A stretch of DNA of 64,000 nucleotides from Amycolatopsis cihanbeyliensis (GCF_006715045.1 NZ_VFML01000001.1:4866501-4930500); one strand, 5' to 3'; positions 40,443-50,394 are shown, counted from the stretch's first letter. Notes: a model not told the origin generated them from the letters alone. Program-made: numbers and translations.

Positions 40443-41348
40443 ATGCCAACAGTAGCCGGATCTCTACACGGCGTCGCGGCTCGTGCCGATGTCGCCGGTG
40501 TCCTGGGCGAAGCCGCGTTGCGGACCGCCCTTGACGAGGGAGCACTGGTCCAACCCTGGCGTGGTGTGATCATGCGGGCCGACCTCTCCCTCGACCGAAT
40601 CTCGCGGGCCACCGCCGGGTTGCTCGCCGCAGGTCAAGGTGCGGTCCTCTCCCGGAACACGGCCGCGTGGATCCACGGCTGTACCGCTGCCGAGTCTCTT
40701 GACGTGCACGTGACGGTGCCGTATTCGAACTGGGTACGGTCGAAGGACGGCCTGATCGTGCATCATGACCGGTTTGCCACCGAGGATGTCGTCTACCGGC
40801 ACGAGCTGCCGGTGCTGTCGCTGGCGGCGACGATCACCGAACTGCTGTGCGTACCACCTCGATGGCTCGCGCTCGCCTGCCTCGACCAAGCCTTGGCCGG
40901 TTTGCCCGAACACGAGATCGGCGAGTTTCGAGCCGAGGTCGACCAGCGTCTGACCGTCAGAGACTCGAATCGGGGTATCCGGATCGCGCAGGCGCTGCTC
41001 TTCACGGGCACGAACAAGGCCGAATCACCCTGGGAAAGCCGGTTGCGCCTGACGGTCATCGACGCGGGGTTCCCGTGGCCGGAGCCGCAGTACGAGATCC
41101 GGACCTTGAGCGGACGGCTGCTGTACGTGCTGGATCTGGCCTGGCCGGATCTGCGCATCGGGCTGGAGTACGACGGATACGAGGCACACGAGGAGCGAGC
41201 GGAGTACGACGCCGAGCGGGACCGGCGAATGGCCGAGCGCGGCTGGCTGATGATTCGGGTCCGCAAGGGTGATCTGACCGATCCCGGACCGCTGATCGAG
41301 CGGTTGCGTCGGGCGTTCGAGCGTCGTGGCCATCCGATATCCGCCTGA
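40443..41348 (+). CDS. DUF559/AbiEi-like protein
   Basis: This 301-residue protein has an N-terminal AbiEi-like region (AARADVAGVLGEAALRTALDEGALVQPWRGV) and a C-terminal PD-(D/E)xK nuclease-like DUF559 domain (RIGLEYDGYEAHEERAEYD, RGWLMIRVRKGDL). It is one of a large family common in actinobacteria whose function is not clear. No partner toxin gene is adjacent. Its upstream region holds a cluster of DnaA boxes and a 21-bp repeat locus. Confidence 0.78.
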   Translation: MPTVAGSLHGVAARADVAGVLGEAALRTALDEGALVQPWRGVIMRADLSLDRISRATAGLLAAGQGAVLSRNTAAWIHGCTAAESLDVHVTVPYSNWVRSKDGLIVHHDRFATEDVVYRHELPVLSLAATITELLCVPPRWLALACLDQALAGLPEHEIGEFRAEVDQRLTVRDSNRGIRIAQALLFTGTNKAESPWESRLRLTVIDAGFPWPEPQYEIRTLSGRLLYVLDLAWPDLRIGLEYDGYEAHEERAEYDAERDRRMAERGWLMIRVRKGDLTDPGPLIERLRRAFERRGHPISA

Positions 41349-41351
41349 CCA

Positions 41352-41435
41352 GCAAACTCGCCTACGCGACCAGCAAACTCGCCTACATGGGGAGCAAACA
41401 CGGTTACGTGAGGGGCAAACACGGTGGGGAGGTTA
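41352..41435. repeat. 21-bp-period repeat, locus 3
   Basis: Four units at exact 21-base spacing begin GCAAAC at 41352, 41373, 41394 and 41415. The array fills the gap between the stops of the DUF559 gene and the convergent gamma-glutamylcyclotransferase-like gene, and its last unit overlaps the latter's stop codon. Confidence 0.8.
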
Positions 41436-41891
41436 GGGGCCGATGCCCTGGCAGGGGCGGGTACGCAGGGCGTCCACGTAGTCGGCCGGGGCGCCCGCGG
41501 CTTCGGCGGCGTCGGCGAGGACGCCGAGGTACCTGGCGGAGGGGAGGCCGCCCTCGTAGGCGTGCAGCACGTACAGCCAGGCCAGCACGGAGCCGTCCAT
41601 CGTCTGCACCCGCAGCCGGATCTTGTTGTGCATACCCAGCTCGCCGCCCTCCCAGCTGTCCAGCAGGCTCTCGTCGAGCGGGATCACGTCGTAGAGCACC
41701 ACGAACACCCGGGAATCGGGGTCCTCCACGATCGTGGCCAGGGCACCTTCCCAGCCCAGATCCTCGCCCCCGAAGGTCAGCCGCCAGCCTTCCAGCCAGC
41801 CGGTGCCCGCCATCGGCGAGTGCGGGGCTCGCTCCATCATCTGGGCGGGTTCCATGTTGGACCCGTACGCGGCATACAAAGGCACGGCCAC
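41433..41891 (-). CDS. gamma-glutamylcyclotransferase-like protein
   Basis: This 152-residue protein has the GGCT/AIG2-like fold. The YGSNM motif at residues 9-13 forms the oxyanion pocket, and a candidate catalytic Glu is in LLDSWEGGELG. Family members release 5-oxoproline or cleave related gamma-glutamyl compounds. A similar small gene sits by lpdA in mycobacteria. The stop codon lies within the 21-bp repeat. Confidence 0.82.
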   Translation of the reverse strand: MAVPLYAAYGSNMEPAQMMERAPHSPMAGTGWLEGWRLTFGGEDLGWEGALATIVEDPDSRVFVVLYDVIPLDESLLDSWEGGELGMHNKIRLRVQTMDGSVLAWLYVLHAYEGGLPSARYLGVLADAAEAAGAPADYVDALRTRPCQGIGP

Positions 41892-42020
41892 AGCCTAGCG
41901 ACCATCTCATCACCTGTTTGGACGCATCCGGGTGTGTCTGGAGTCAACCGACCGCCGGGCCGGCCCCGATCCGGCCCGCGTACCGTGGATGAGGCAGCCG
42001 TGCGGAGGAGGAGCGTCGAC

Positions 42021-43424
42021 GTGACCAGAATCGTGATCATGGGCGGTGGGCCTGCGGGTTACGAGGCAGCACTGGTCGCCGCGCAGCACGGGGCCGACGT
42101 CACCGTGGTGGAGCGGGACGGCCTCGGCGGCGCCTGCGTGCTCTACGACTGTGTCCCCTCCAAGACCTTCATCGCCTCCTCCGGGGCGCGCGCCGGGATG
42201 CACGGGCTCAGCGAGCTCGGCATCGTCACCGATCTCGCGAAGACGCACATCGACCTGCACACCGTGCACGGCAGGGTCAAGGGCCTCGCCCTCGCCCAGT
42301 CGGCGGACATCCGGGCGCGGGTGCAGCGCGAGGGGGTCAGGGTGCTCGCCGGGACGGCCCGCTTCTGCGACGCCGAGCCGGGGCTGGCCGCCCACCAGCT
42401 CGCGGTCATCACGATGTCCGGCGAGGAGGAGATCCTGGACGCGGACGTGGTGCTCATCGCCACCGGCGCCACCCCGCGGGTGCTGCCCGGCGCGGTGCCG
42501 GACGGGGACCGGATCCTGGACTGGCGCCAGCTCTACGACCTGCCCGAGCTGCCAGAACACCTGGTGGTGATCGGTTCCGGCGTCACCGGCGCCGAGTTCG
42601 CCTCCGCCTACACCGAGATGGGCGTCAAGGTCACCGTGGTCTCCAGCCGGGACCGGGTGCTGCCGCACGAGGACGCCGACGCCGCGGCCGTGCTGGAGGA
42701 GGTCTTCAGCCAGCGGGGTACGACCGTGGCCAAGCACGCCCGCGCCGACCGGGTGGAGCGCACCGAGAAGGGGGTCGCGGTCCACCTCACCGACGGCAGG
42801 GTGATCGAGGCCAGCCACGCCCTGATGACCGTCGGCTCGGTCCCGAACACCTCGGACATCGGGCTGGAAAGGCTCGGCATCGAGCCCGGCCCCGGCGGGT
42901 TCATCTCGGTCGACCGGGTGTCCCGGACCAGCGCGCCCGGGGTGTACGCGGCCGGGGACTGCACCGGCGTGATGATGCTCGCCTCGGTGGCCAGCATGCA
43001 GGGCCGGATCGCCATGTGGCACGCCCTCGGCCAGGGGGTGGCGCCGATCAAGCTGAAGACCGTGGCGGCGAACGTGTTCACCCATCCGGAAATCGCCACC
43101 GTCGGCATCAGCCAGCAGGCGATCGACACCGGCGAGGTGCCGGCCCGGACGATCATGCTCCCGCTGGCCACCAACGCCCGCGCGAAGATGGAAGGGCTCC
43201 GGCACGGCTTCGTCAAGCTGTTCTGCCGCCCGGCCACCGGCGTGGTGGTCGGTGGCGTGGTCGCCGCGCCCACCGCGAGCGAGCTGATCCTGCCGATCGC
43301 GCTGGCCGTGCAGAACCAGCTCACCGTCGAGCACCTGGCGCTGACCTTCTCGGTCTACCCCTCGCTTTCCGGCTCGATCACCGAGGCCGGCAGGCAGCTC
43401 ATGCGGCACGACGACCTGGACTGA
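42021..43424 (+). CDS. lpdA: LpdA-like flavoprotein disulfide reductase
   Basis: This 467-residue FAD enzyme has GGGPAGYEAA for FAD, GGACVLYDCVPSK at the redox site and GSGVTGAEF for NAD(P)H. It matches mycobacterial LpdA (Rv3303c) along its length but keeps both redox Cys, where LpdA lacks one. The C-terminal catalytic His of true lipoamide dehydrogenases is replaced (YPSLSGSITE), as in LpdA, which reduces quinones instead. It starts at a GTG at 42021 with GGAGGAGGAG before it. It faces the glycerol operon, and glpD is nearby, as in mycobacteria. Confidence 0.88.
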   Translation: MTRIVIMGGGPAGYEAALVAAQHGADVTVVERDGLGGACVLYDCVPSKTFIASSGARAGMHGLSELGIVTDLAKTHIDLHTVHGRVKGLALAQSADIRARVQREGVRVLAGTARFCDAEPGLAAHQLAVITMSGEEEILDADVVLIATGATPRVLPGAVPDGDRILDWRQLYDLPELPEHLVVIGSGVTGAEFASAYTEMGVKVTVVSSRDRVLPHEDADAAAVLEEVFSQRGTTVAKHARADRVERTEKGVAVHLTDGRVIEASHALMTVGSVPNTSDIGLERLGIEPGPGGFISVDRVSRTSAPGVYAAGDCTGVMMLASVASMQGRIAMWHALGQGVAPIKLKTVAANVFTHPEIATVGISQQAIDTGEVPARTIMLPLATNARAKMEGLRHGFVKLFCRPATGVVVGGVVAAPTASELILPIALAVQNQLTVEHLALTFSVYPSLSGSITEAGRQLMRHDDLD

Positions 43425-43445
43425 GCCCGGCCGACCGTACCCGGA

Positions 43446-44957
43446 TCACTCCTCGTCGACCCAGTCGAAGGTCTTGGTGACGGCCTTCTTCCAGTTGCGG
43501 TACTCCCGCGCCCTGCGCATGTCGTCCATCGAAGGGTCCCACTGCCGGTCCTTGGCCCAGTTGCTGCGGATGTCCTCCTCACCGCCCCAGAAGCCGACGG
43601 CGAGCCCGGCGGCGTAGGCGGCGCCGAGCGCGGTGGTCTCGTTCACCACCGGCCGGATCACCGGCACGCCGAGGATGTCCGCCTGGAACTGCATGAGGAG
43701 CTCGTTCACCACCATGCCGCCGTCCACCTTGAGCGACTTCAGCGGCACGCCGGAGTCGGCGTCCATCGCGTCGATCACCTCGCGGGTCTGGAACGCGGTG
43801 GCCTCCAGCACCGCCCGGCAGAGGTGGCCCTTGTTCACGAACCGGGTGAGCCCGACGATCGCCCCGCGCGCGTCCGAGCGCCAGTACGGGGCGAACAGCC
43901 CGGAGAACGCGGGCACGAAGTAGGCGCCGCCGTTGTCCTCGACGGTCTTGGCGTGCCGCTCGATCTCCGGTGCCGAGCCGATCAGGCCCAGGTTGTCCCG
44001 CAGCCACTGCACCAGCGAGCCGGTGACCGCGATCGAGCCCTCCAGCGCGTAGACCGTGCGGCTCGACCCGATCTTGTAGCAGACCGTGGTGAGCAACCCG
44101 TTCTCCGAGAGCACCTTCTCCGTACCGGTGTTCAGCAGCACGAAGTTGCCGGTGCCGTAGGTGTTCTTCGCCTCGCCGGGGGAGAGGCAGGCCTGCCCGA
44201 AGGTGGCCGCCTGCTGGTCGCCGAGGATGCCGGCGATCGGCACCCCGGCGAACGCGCCACGTGCCCTGACCTTGCCGTACTCCTCCGATGAGGACCGGAT
44301 CTCCGGCAGCATGGAAAGCGGAATGCCCATATCCGCGGCGATGTCCGGGTCCCAGGACAGGGTGTCCAGGTCCATCAGCAGGGTCCGGGAGGCGTTGGTG
44401 GGGTCGGTGACGTGCACCCCGCCGTCCGGGCCGCCGGTCATGTTCCACAACACCCAGGTGTCCATATTGCCGAAGAGCAGGTCACCCGCCTCGGCCCGTT
44501 CCCTGACACCGTCCACATTGTCCAGGATCCACTTGATCTTCGGCCCGGAGAAGTAGGTGGCCAGCGGCAGCCCGGTCTTCGCGCGGTAACGCTCCTGACC
44601 GCCGCCGAGCGCCCCGAGCTCGGTCACGATCCGGTCGGTCCTGGTGTCCTGCCAGACGATCGCGTTGTACACCGGCTTGCCGGTCCTGCGGTCCCACACC
44701 AGCGTGGTCTCCCGCTGGTTGGTGATGCCGACCGCGGTGATCGAGCTGGGCTCCATGTCCGCCTTGGCCAGCGCGCCCGCGGCCACGGTCCTGGTGTTGG
44801 ACCAGATCTCCTCGGCGTCGTGCTCGACCCAACCCGCCTGCGGGAAGATCTGCTCGTGCTCGCGCTGGTCGACCGCGACCACCCGGCCGGAGTGGTCGAA
44901 GATCATCGTGCGGGTCGAGGTGGTGCCCTGGTCGATCGCGGCGACGTACGAAGTCAT
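43446..44957 (-). CDS. glpK: glycerol kinase
   Basis: This 503-residue FGGY kinase phosphorylates glycerol to glycerol 3-phosphate. Signature pieces are DQGTTSTR at the N-terminus, [18 protein letters not shown], and [15 protein letters not shown] in the second domain. Length equals typical GlpK. Its ATG at 44957 has GAGGAG at good spacing. It lies 26 bases after glpF, so the two form one unit. Confidence 0.96.
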   Translation of the reverse strand: MTSYVAAIDQGTTSTRTMIFDHSGRVVAVDQREHEQIFPQAGWVEHDAEEIWSNTRTVAAGALAKADMEPSSITAVGITNQRETTLVWDRRTGKPVYNAIVWQDTRTDRIVTELGALGGGQERYRAKTGLPLATYFSGPKIKWILDNVDGVRERAEAGDLLFGNMDTWVLWNMTGGPDGGVHVTDPTNASRTLLMDLDTLSWDPDIAADMGIPLSMLPEIRSSSEEYGKVRARGAFAGVPIAGILGDQQAATFGQACLSPGEAKNTYGTGNFVLLNTGTEKVLSENGLLTTVCYKIGSSRTVYALEGSIAVTGSLVQWLRDNLGLIGSAPEIERHAKTVEDNGGAYFVPAFSGLFAPYWRSDARGAIVGLTRFVNKGHLCRAVLEATAFQTREVIDAMDADSGVPLKSLKVDGGMVVNELLMQFQADILGVPVIRPVVNETTALGAAYAAGLAVGFWGGEEDIRSNWAKDRQWDPSMDDMRRAREYRNWKKAVTKTFDWVDEE

Positions 44958-44983
44958 GTGCGCTCCTCGTGAGTTGGCGTGGA

Positions 44984-45724
44984 TCAGGTGGGCAGGACCA
45001 GGTACAGCAGTGCGGCCAGCGCGCCACCGGCCAGCGGGCCTGCCACCGGGATCCAGGAGTATCCCCAGTCCGCGCCGCCCTTGCCCCGGATGGGCAGCAG
45101 CGCGTAGGCGATGCGCGGGCCGAGGTCGCGGGCCGGGTTGATGGCGTAGCCGGTCGGGCCGCCGAGCGAGGTGCCGATCACCAGCACGACGAAGGCCACC
45201 CCGGCGTAGCCGAGCGCGGCGTTGCCGAACTGCGGGACCCCGTTCGGGCCGTGCTCGAAGGTCGGGGTGAGCAGGATCCACGCCACCAGCACGAAGGTAC
45301 CGATGATCTCGGTGACCAGGTTCCAGGTCGTGTTCCGGATCTGCGGGACGGTGGAGAAGATCCCCAGCGTGCCCTCCGGCTCGGGATGCTGGTCGAATTG
45401 CAGCTTGTAGGTCGCCCAGCACAGCACGGCGCCGAGCACACCACCGACCAGTTGGCCCGCGAAGTAGATCGGCACATCGGCCCACGCGGTCTTCTCGGCG
45501 ATGGCCAGCCCGAGGGTGACGGCCGGGTTGATGTGCGCCCCGCTCGGCGCCGCGATGCTCGCGCCGGTGAAGACCGCGAACCCCCACCCGATGGTGACGA
45601 ACAGGAAGCCGGTGCCGGTGCCGTTGGTCTTGCGCAACACGTTGTTCGCGACGACACCCGTACCGAGCAGGACCAGCGTGGCGGTCCCCAGCAGTTCCCA
45701 GACGAAGATCGAACCCGCACTCAT
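44984..45724 (-). CDS. glpF: glycerol uptake facilitator
   Basis: This 246-residue aquaglyceroporin has six membrane helices and two NPA boxes: HINPAVTLG and [12 protein letters not shown]. The Asp after the second NPAR is typical of glycerol facilitators. It imports glycerol by diffusion, which GlpK then traps. The ATG at 45724 has GGAGGG upstream. Confidence 0.94.
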   Translation of the reverse strand: MSAGSIFVWELLGTATLVLLGTGVVANNVLRKTNGTGTGFLFVTIGWGFAVFTGASIAAPSGAHINPAVTLGLAIAEKTAWADVPIYFAGQLVGGVLGAVLCWATYKLQFDQHPEPEGTLGIFSTVPQIRNTTWNLVTEIIGTFVLVAWILLTPTFEHGPNGVPQFGNAALGYAGVAFVVLVIGTSLGGPTGYAINPARDLGPRIAYALLPIRGKGGADWGYSWIPVAGPLAGGALAALLYLVLPT

Positions 45725-45906
45725 TCGTAGCCCTCCACACTGGACCGGGTCAGTGCAGGGTCGGCCGCGGTGCGCCGTGCCGGCGCCGCTGCCGACCCAC
45801 GATCTTCGCACGCTACTGGGTTGCCGACGATCATTCCAGGAGCCAACCGCAGCAATCGGGCGAGATCGAATTCTTTCACCGGTTCCGGGGTGGGTTCCCC
45901 CACGAC

Positions 45907-45939
45907 AACGTGCGGTTCTGGCCGAACGTGCGATGCTGG
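45907..45939. promoter_or_regulatory. direct repeats upstream of glpD
   Basis: Two 15-base repeats 18 bases apart, AACGTGCGGTTCTGG and AACGTGCGATGCTGG (13 of 15 identical), lie in the 243-base gap between divergent glpF and glpD. They could bind a glycerol regulator such as a GlpR/IclR-type protein. No regulator gene is in view. Confidence 0.35.
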
Positions 45940-45967
45940 AACCGATGAGTGTTGAGGAGGTGCGCAG

Positions 45968-47698
45968 GTGACTGGCTCGCGGCCGAACAATCCGGCACAA
46001 CTGGGACCGGAGAGGCGGGACGAATCCTGGAGGCGGCTCGGCGAGGAGACCTTCGATCTGGTGGTGATCGGCGGCGGCGTGGTCGGCGCGGGCACCGCGC
46101 TGGACGCGGCGACCCGCGGCCTGCGGGTGGCCCTCGTCGAGGCACGTGACCTCGCCTCGGGTACCTCCAGCCGATCGAGCAAGCTGTTCCACGGCGGGCT
46201 GCGTTACCTGGAGCAACTGGAGTTCGGGCTGGTCAGGGAGGCGCTGCGGGAGCGGGAGCTGATGCTCACCACGATCGCGCCGCACCTGGTCAAACCGGTG
46301 AGCTTCCTCTACCCGCTCACCCACCGGGGATGGGAGCGGCCGTACACCGCGGCCGGGCTGTTCCTGTACGACACCATGGGCGGGGCGCGCTCTGTGCCGG
46401 GGCAGAAGCACCTGACCAGGGCGGGCGCGCTGCGGATGGTGCCCGCGCTGAAACGGGACGCGCTGGTCGGCGGCATCCGCTACTACGACGCGCAGTCCGA
46501 CGACGCCCGGCACACGATGACCGTGGCCCGCACCGCCGCCCACTACGGGGCCGTGGTGCGTATCTCCACCCAGGTGGTCGGTTTCCTGCGCGAGGCCGAC
46601 CGGGTCTCCGGGGTCCGGGTGCGCGATGTGGAGAGCGGCAGGGAGACCGAGGTACACGCGAGCGCGGTGGTCAACTGCACCGGGGTGTGGACCGACGAGT
46701 TGCAGCGGTTGTCCGGCAGCAGGGGCCGGTTCCGGGTGCGCGCCAGCAAGGGCGTGCACATCGTGGTGCCGAGGGACCGGATCGTCTCGGACGCGGGGAT
46801 GATCCTGCGCACGGAGAAGTCCGTGCTGTTCGTGATCCCGTGGCGCAACCACTGGATCGTGGGCACCACCGACACCGAGTGGAACCTCGACCTCGCCCAC
46901 CCGGCCGCGACCAAGCACGACATCGACTACCTCCTCGAGCATGTGAACACCGTGCTGGCGACCCCGCTCACGCACGAGGACATCGAGGGCGTCTACGCGG
47001 GGCTGCGGCCGCTGCTGGCCGGGGAGAGCGAGGAGACCTCGAAGCTGTCCAGGGAGCACGCGGTCGCGCGGGTGGCTCCGGGGCTGGTGGCGATCGCCGG
47101 CGGCAAGTACACCACCTACCGGGTGATGGCGGCCGACGCTGTGGAGGCCGCCGCGGTGGACCTCGCGGGCAGGCCGCAACCCTCGATCACCGACAAGGTG
47201 CCGCTGATCGGCGCGGACGGCTACCACGCGCTGGTCAACCAGGCCGATCACGTTGCCGCCGAGCACGGGCTGCACCCGTACCGGGTCCGGCACCTGCTGG
47301 ACCGCTACGGCTCGCTGGTGCACGAGGTGCTGGCGCTCGGTGAGGGCCGCCCGGACCTGCTGCGCCCGCTGGAGTCCGCCCCGGACTATCTCGGCGTCGA
47401 GGTGATCTACGCGGTGAGCCACGAGGGTGCGCTGCACCTCGAGGACGTGCTGGCACGGCGGACCCGGATCTCCATCGAGTACCCGCATCGCGGGACGGAG
47501 TGCGCCGAGCATGTCGCCCGCCTGATGGGCGAGGTACTCGGCTGGTCGGCCGAGACGATCACCCGCGAGGTCGAGGTCTACAACGCGCGGGTCGAGGCCG
47601 AGCGGGAGTCCCAGTCGCAACCCAACGACGAGTCCGCCGACGCCCGCCGCTCCGCCGCTCCCGAGGTTCGCTCCGGCATCACCGAGCCCATCAGCTGA
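45968..47698 (+). CDS. glpD: glycerol-3-phosphate dehydrogenase
   Basis: This 576-residue FAD enzyme oxidises glycerol 3-phosphate to dihydroxyacetone phosphate at the membrane. The N-terminal FAD fold has GGGVVGAGTALDAATRG (about 34-50). SSRSSKLFHGGLRYLEQLEFGLV is characteristic of GlpD. A C-terminal domain follows. It starts at GTG 45968 with GAGGAGG upstream. It overlaps the convergent ligase gene by eight bases. Confidence 0.95.
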   Translation: MTGSRPNNPAQLGPERRDESWRRLGEETFDLVVIGGGVVGAGTALDAATRGLRVALVEARDLASGTSSRSSKLFHGGLRYLEQLEFGLVREALRERELMLTTIAPHLVKPVSFLYPLTHRGWERPYTAAGLFLYDTMGGARSVPGQKHLTRAGALRMVPALKRDALVGGIRYYDAQSDDARHTMTVARTAAHYGAVVRISTQVVGFLREADRVSGVRVRDVESGRETEVHASAVVNCTGVWTDELQRLSGSRGRFRVRASKGVHIVVPRDRIVSDAGMILRTEKSVLFVIPWRNHWIVGTTDTEWNLDLAHPAATKHDIDYLLEHVNTVLATPLTHEDIEGVYAGLRPLLAGESEETSKLSREHAVARVAPGLVAIAGGKYTTYRVMAADAVEAAAVDLAGRPQPSITDKVPLIGADGYHALVNQADHVAAEHGLHPYRVRHLLDRYGSLVHEVLALGEGRPDLLRPLESAPDYLGVEVIYAVSHEGALHLEDVLARRTRISIEYPHRGTECAEHVARLMGEVLGWSAETITREVEVYNARVEAERESQSQPNDESADARRSAAPEVRSGITEPIS

Positions 47699-49148
47699 GG
47701 GCTTTCCTGTCCGGTTTGCCGATGTCGGTGAGCGGGAGGGCGGGCCGGAAGGTGACCTCGGCGGGGACGAGGTGTTCCCGGCCGAGGGTGGCACGGGCGT
47801 GGGCCCGAACGTCCTCGGCGCGCACGGCATCCGGCTCGGTGGGGACGACCACGGCGCGCAGCACCGTGCCCTCCGGGCCGGGCACCCCGACCACGGCGAC
47901 CTCGCGCACGCCCTGGCAGCCGGCCAGCGCGTTCTCCACGGTGGCCGGGTACACCTTGGTGCCGTGCTCGCCGGTGATGATCACGTCGTCCGCCCTGCCG
48001 AGCAGGTACAGGTAGCCCTCGGCGTCGAACCGGCCGATATCGCCGGTACGCAGCCAGCCGTCCACGAAGGCCGCCGCGTTCGCCTCCGGCCGCCCCCGGT
48101 AACCCGCCATCAACGCCAGGCCGCGCACCAGCACCTCACCGGTGTCCCCGCCGTCGATCCTGGCCTCCATCCCGGGCACGATCCGGCCGACCGACTCCAG
48201 CCGCCGCGGATGCCCGGCCAGCTCCGCCGCCGAGATGCTGGCGATCATCGGTGCCTCGGTGAGCCCGTACCCCTGACCGACCACCGGCCCGAACACGGCC
48301 AGCGCCTGCCGCAGCCGGTGGGTGGGCAACGGGCTGGCGCCCAGCGACAGTGACCGCACGCTGCTCAGGTCGGTACCGGGAAGGTCGGGATGGTCGAGCA
48401 GGGCGGCCAGCCGTGGCGGGGTGAGGGTCAACTCGGTGACCCGCTCCCCGGCGATGGCGCGGAGCACCGCGGCGGGGTCGAAACCCTCGTGCAGCACGAC
48501 GGTGTCGCCGCGCAGCAGCGCGCCGAGCACGGCCGCGTTGCCGGTCAGGTGGGACACCGGCGCCACCACCAGTACCCGGGACGGACCGGCGGGGTCCGGC
48601 CGGAAGATGTGTGCCATGCCGTCGTAGATCCCGCTGTGCTCGATGAGCTTCGGCGGTCCGGTGGTACCGCCGGAGGGGAAGATCGTCCGCACCGCGGTGG
48701 GAAGGTCGGGCTCCGCGCAAGGGGTGAGGCCCGCCAGCAGGTCGTGGGCACCGGGGTACGGCCCCAGCGACAGCAGCCGCGCCGGGCGCGCGGCCTCGAC
48801 CAGCGCGCGGGTCTGCTCGCGGCGCGGGTCGACCACCAGCGTCCGCGCCCCGGCCGTGCGCAGCGCCGCGGTCCGGTCCGGCAGACCGGCCGAGGCCGTG
48901 ACCAGCAGCACGGGCAGGCCGCACTGCTGCGCGGCGAGCTGTGCCAGCACGGTCTCCGGCCGGTTCCCGCCCATGATCGCGATCGGGTCGCCGGACGTCT
49001 CGCGTGCGAACTCCGCCGCCAACCCGCGCACGGTCTCGCCCACGGCGCGATAGCTCAGGCCGCCGCCCCGGTGCCGGAACGCGGGCCGCTCGCCGTACTC
49101 GCGCCCGGCCGCGCGCAGCCGGGCAAGGAAGGCCGACACCCCGCTCAC
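47691..49148 (-). CDS. acyl-CoA ligase-like AMP-forming enzyme
   Basis: This 485-residue member of the ANL superfamily activates a carboxylic acid as an adenylate. Motifs: the phosphate loop FPSGGTTGPPK (about 155-165), GYGLTEAP, TGDIGRFDAEG, and the catalytic Lys in IGKPDRKAL at the end. It is shorter than typical long-chain acyl-CoA synthetases (500-550). The GTG at 49148 overlaps the upstream stop. It is the last gene of a five-gene operon, and its substrate is unknown. Confidence 0.85.
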   Translation of the reverse strand: MSGVSAFLARLRAAGREYGERPAFRHRGGGLSYRAVGETVRGLAAEFARETSGDPIAIMGGNRPETVLAQLAAQQCGLPVLLVTASAGLPDRTAALRTAGARTLVVDPRREQTRALVEAARPARLLSLGPYPGAHDLLAGLTPCAEPDLPTAVRTIFPSGGTTGPPKLIEHSGIYDGMAHIFRPDPAGPSRVLVVAPVSHLTGNAAVLGALLRGDTVVLHEGFDPAAVLRAIAGERVTELTLTPPRLAALLDHPDLPGTDLSSVRSLSLGASPLPTHRLRQALAVFGPVVGQGYGLTEAPMIASISAAELAGHPRRLESVGRIVPGMEARIDGGDTGEVLVRGLALMAGYRGRPEANAAAFVDGWLRTGDIGRFDAEGYLYLLGRADDVIITGEHGTKVYPATVENALAGCQGVREVAVVGVPGPEGTVLRAVVVPTEPDAVRAEDVRAHARATLGREHLVPAEVTFRPALPLTDIGKPDRKALS

Positions 49149-49483
49149 TTCGGCCCCGGAAGGCCGAGCAGCCGGTAGGCCTGGCCGACCAGTCTCAACC
49201 CCTGCCTGGCAAGTCGCCCTGCCATCTCGAAGTCCTTTTCTGACGCGGCGGTGGCCAGGATCGCACCCGACGAATGCCAGCGCTCCCTGGCCTTGCGCAG
49301 CAAGGTGGCGGCTTCCGGGTCGTCCGCGGGCTCCGGGACGTCCACGTAGTGCCCGAGTCTCAGGTACCGCGCCCGCGCCGAGATCTCCTCGTCGCCTCCG
49401 GTGTGCCTGCGCCGAACCAGCACCGGCACCAGGGCACCGCAGGCCAGTACCGCGGCGGCCAGCCCGATCCACAGCCAGGTCAT
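49145..49483 (-). CDS. small single-pass membrane protein
   Basis: This 112-residue protein has one N-terminal membrane helix (WIGLAAAVLACGALVPVLV) followed by an Arg-rich stop signal and a cytoplasmic helical part. It overlaps both neighbours by four bases. It recalls small membrane proteins found in some actinomycete operons (DUF6403-like). No function can be assigned. Confidence 0.7.
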   Translation of the reverse strand: MTWLWIGLAAAVLACGALVPVLVRRRHTGGDEEISARARYLRLGHYVDVPEPADDPEAATLLRKARERWHSSGAILATAASEKDFEMAGRLARQGLRLVGQAYRLLGLPGPK

Positions 49484-50394
49484 CGGACCAGCACCCGTTC
49501 CAGCTCGGTCAGCCGCCGCTCCACCTCGGCCAGCTCGTGCGGCTCCCGCGCGCTTTCCAGCAACCGCAGCACCTCGGTGTACTCGCGGGCGGTCGTGGCG
49601 GCGGCGGTGGAGTCGCCGGGGTGCAGGATCTCCTCGGCGAGCCGGCTCAGCCGTGTCTCGGCTTCCCGCCGGCGCCGGGCCAGCGCCCGTTCGGCCCGCC
49701 TGCGCTTGCGCAGGGCCAGCGCAGCCGTCCGCAGCAGCAGGAAGAAGGCCACCGACCCGGCCACCATGCCCGCACAGGCCAGCGCGATCTGCCCGCGCGC
49801 CAGGGTGTCCGGCATCGGCCCGCGCCGCGGCAGCTCGCCGTAGTACTCGGCGGCCTCCGCGTCGAAGGTGAGCACGAACTCCTCGATCTCCGGGGTCAGG
49901 TTGGCCGGGGTGGCGCGGTACTGCCAGGCCCGCTCGGCCGCGGCCACCACGCTCATCTCGAACTCACCGAGACTCGCCCCGGGTTTGGCCGGGACCGGGA
50001 AGTCCGGCCCGGTGCAGTACGAGCTGCCGTACTCGCCGTCCTCGCCGGTGGCGAACAGGATCACCATGTTGGTCGGCACCCGCGCGGCGATCCGCTCGCA
50101 CATCGCGTAGTCCGGCCCGTTCACGTGGTCCGACGCGGGCAGCGGCCCCGCGCCGAGCACCACCGCGACGATCGCCCGGTCGCCGATCACCTGGCGCGCT
50201 CTCGGCACGTCCACCGAGTCCGGCGCGCCCCGCTCCTGGTACACCGGGCCATCGCGCAGGCCCTCGACGATCGTGCGGATCCGGTCGTCGGCCGAGGACC
50301 ACGGCCGGAACACCAGCAGGAACCCGGCGAGCCCGATGGCGGCGGCGAGGAAGGCCCAGCGCGGTATCCCGAGCCGGCTTCGCGAGCGCTTCAC
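49480..50394 (-). CDS. two-helix membrane protein of unknown function
   Basis: This 304-residue protein begins with an N-terminal membrane helix (about 12-29), then ~165 extracellular residues, a second membrane helix (about 200-225) and a basic, helical cytoplasmic tail (residues 226-304, with RRRREAETRLSRLAEEIL). The outer domain has GDRAIVAVVLGAG and CERIAARVPTNMVILFATG, which vaguely recall TPM-like folds. The gene overlaps neighbours on both sides by four bases (GTGA, ATGA). Confidence 0.7.
   Translation of the reverse strand: MKRSRSRLGIPRWAFLAAAIGLAGFLLVFRPWSSADDRIRTIVEGLRDGPVYQERGAPDSVDVPRARQVIGDRAIVAVVLGAGPLPASDHVNGPDYAMCERIAARVPTNMVILFATGEDGEYGSSYCTGPDFPVPAKPGASLGEFEMSVVAAAERAWQYRATPANLTPEIEEFVLTFDAEAAEYYGELPRRGPMPDTLARGQIALACAGMVAGSVAFFLLLRTAALALRKRRRAERALARRRREAETRLSRLAEEILHPGDSTAAATTAREYTEVLRLLESAREPHELAEVERRLTELERVLVR

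Noticed and set aside
40443..41348. The DUF559/AbiEi-like gene as half of a toxin-antitoxin pair
   Set aside because: No AbiEii-type nucleotidyltransferase is adjacent on either side, so a TA assignment is not supported.
41424..42020. An N-terminal extension of LpdA through the GGCT gene
   Set aside because: The extension is the complement of the GGCT gene; the GTG at 42021 has a strong SD and starts right at the FAD motif.
45945..45971. An eight-codon frame (MSVEEVRR) just before glpD, considered as a leader peptide
   Set aside because: The frame merely overlaps the glpD SD and start; there are no attenuator hairpins or regulatory codons.
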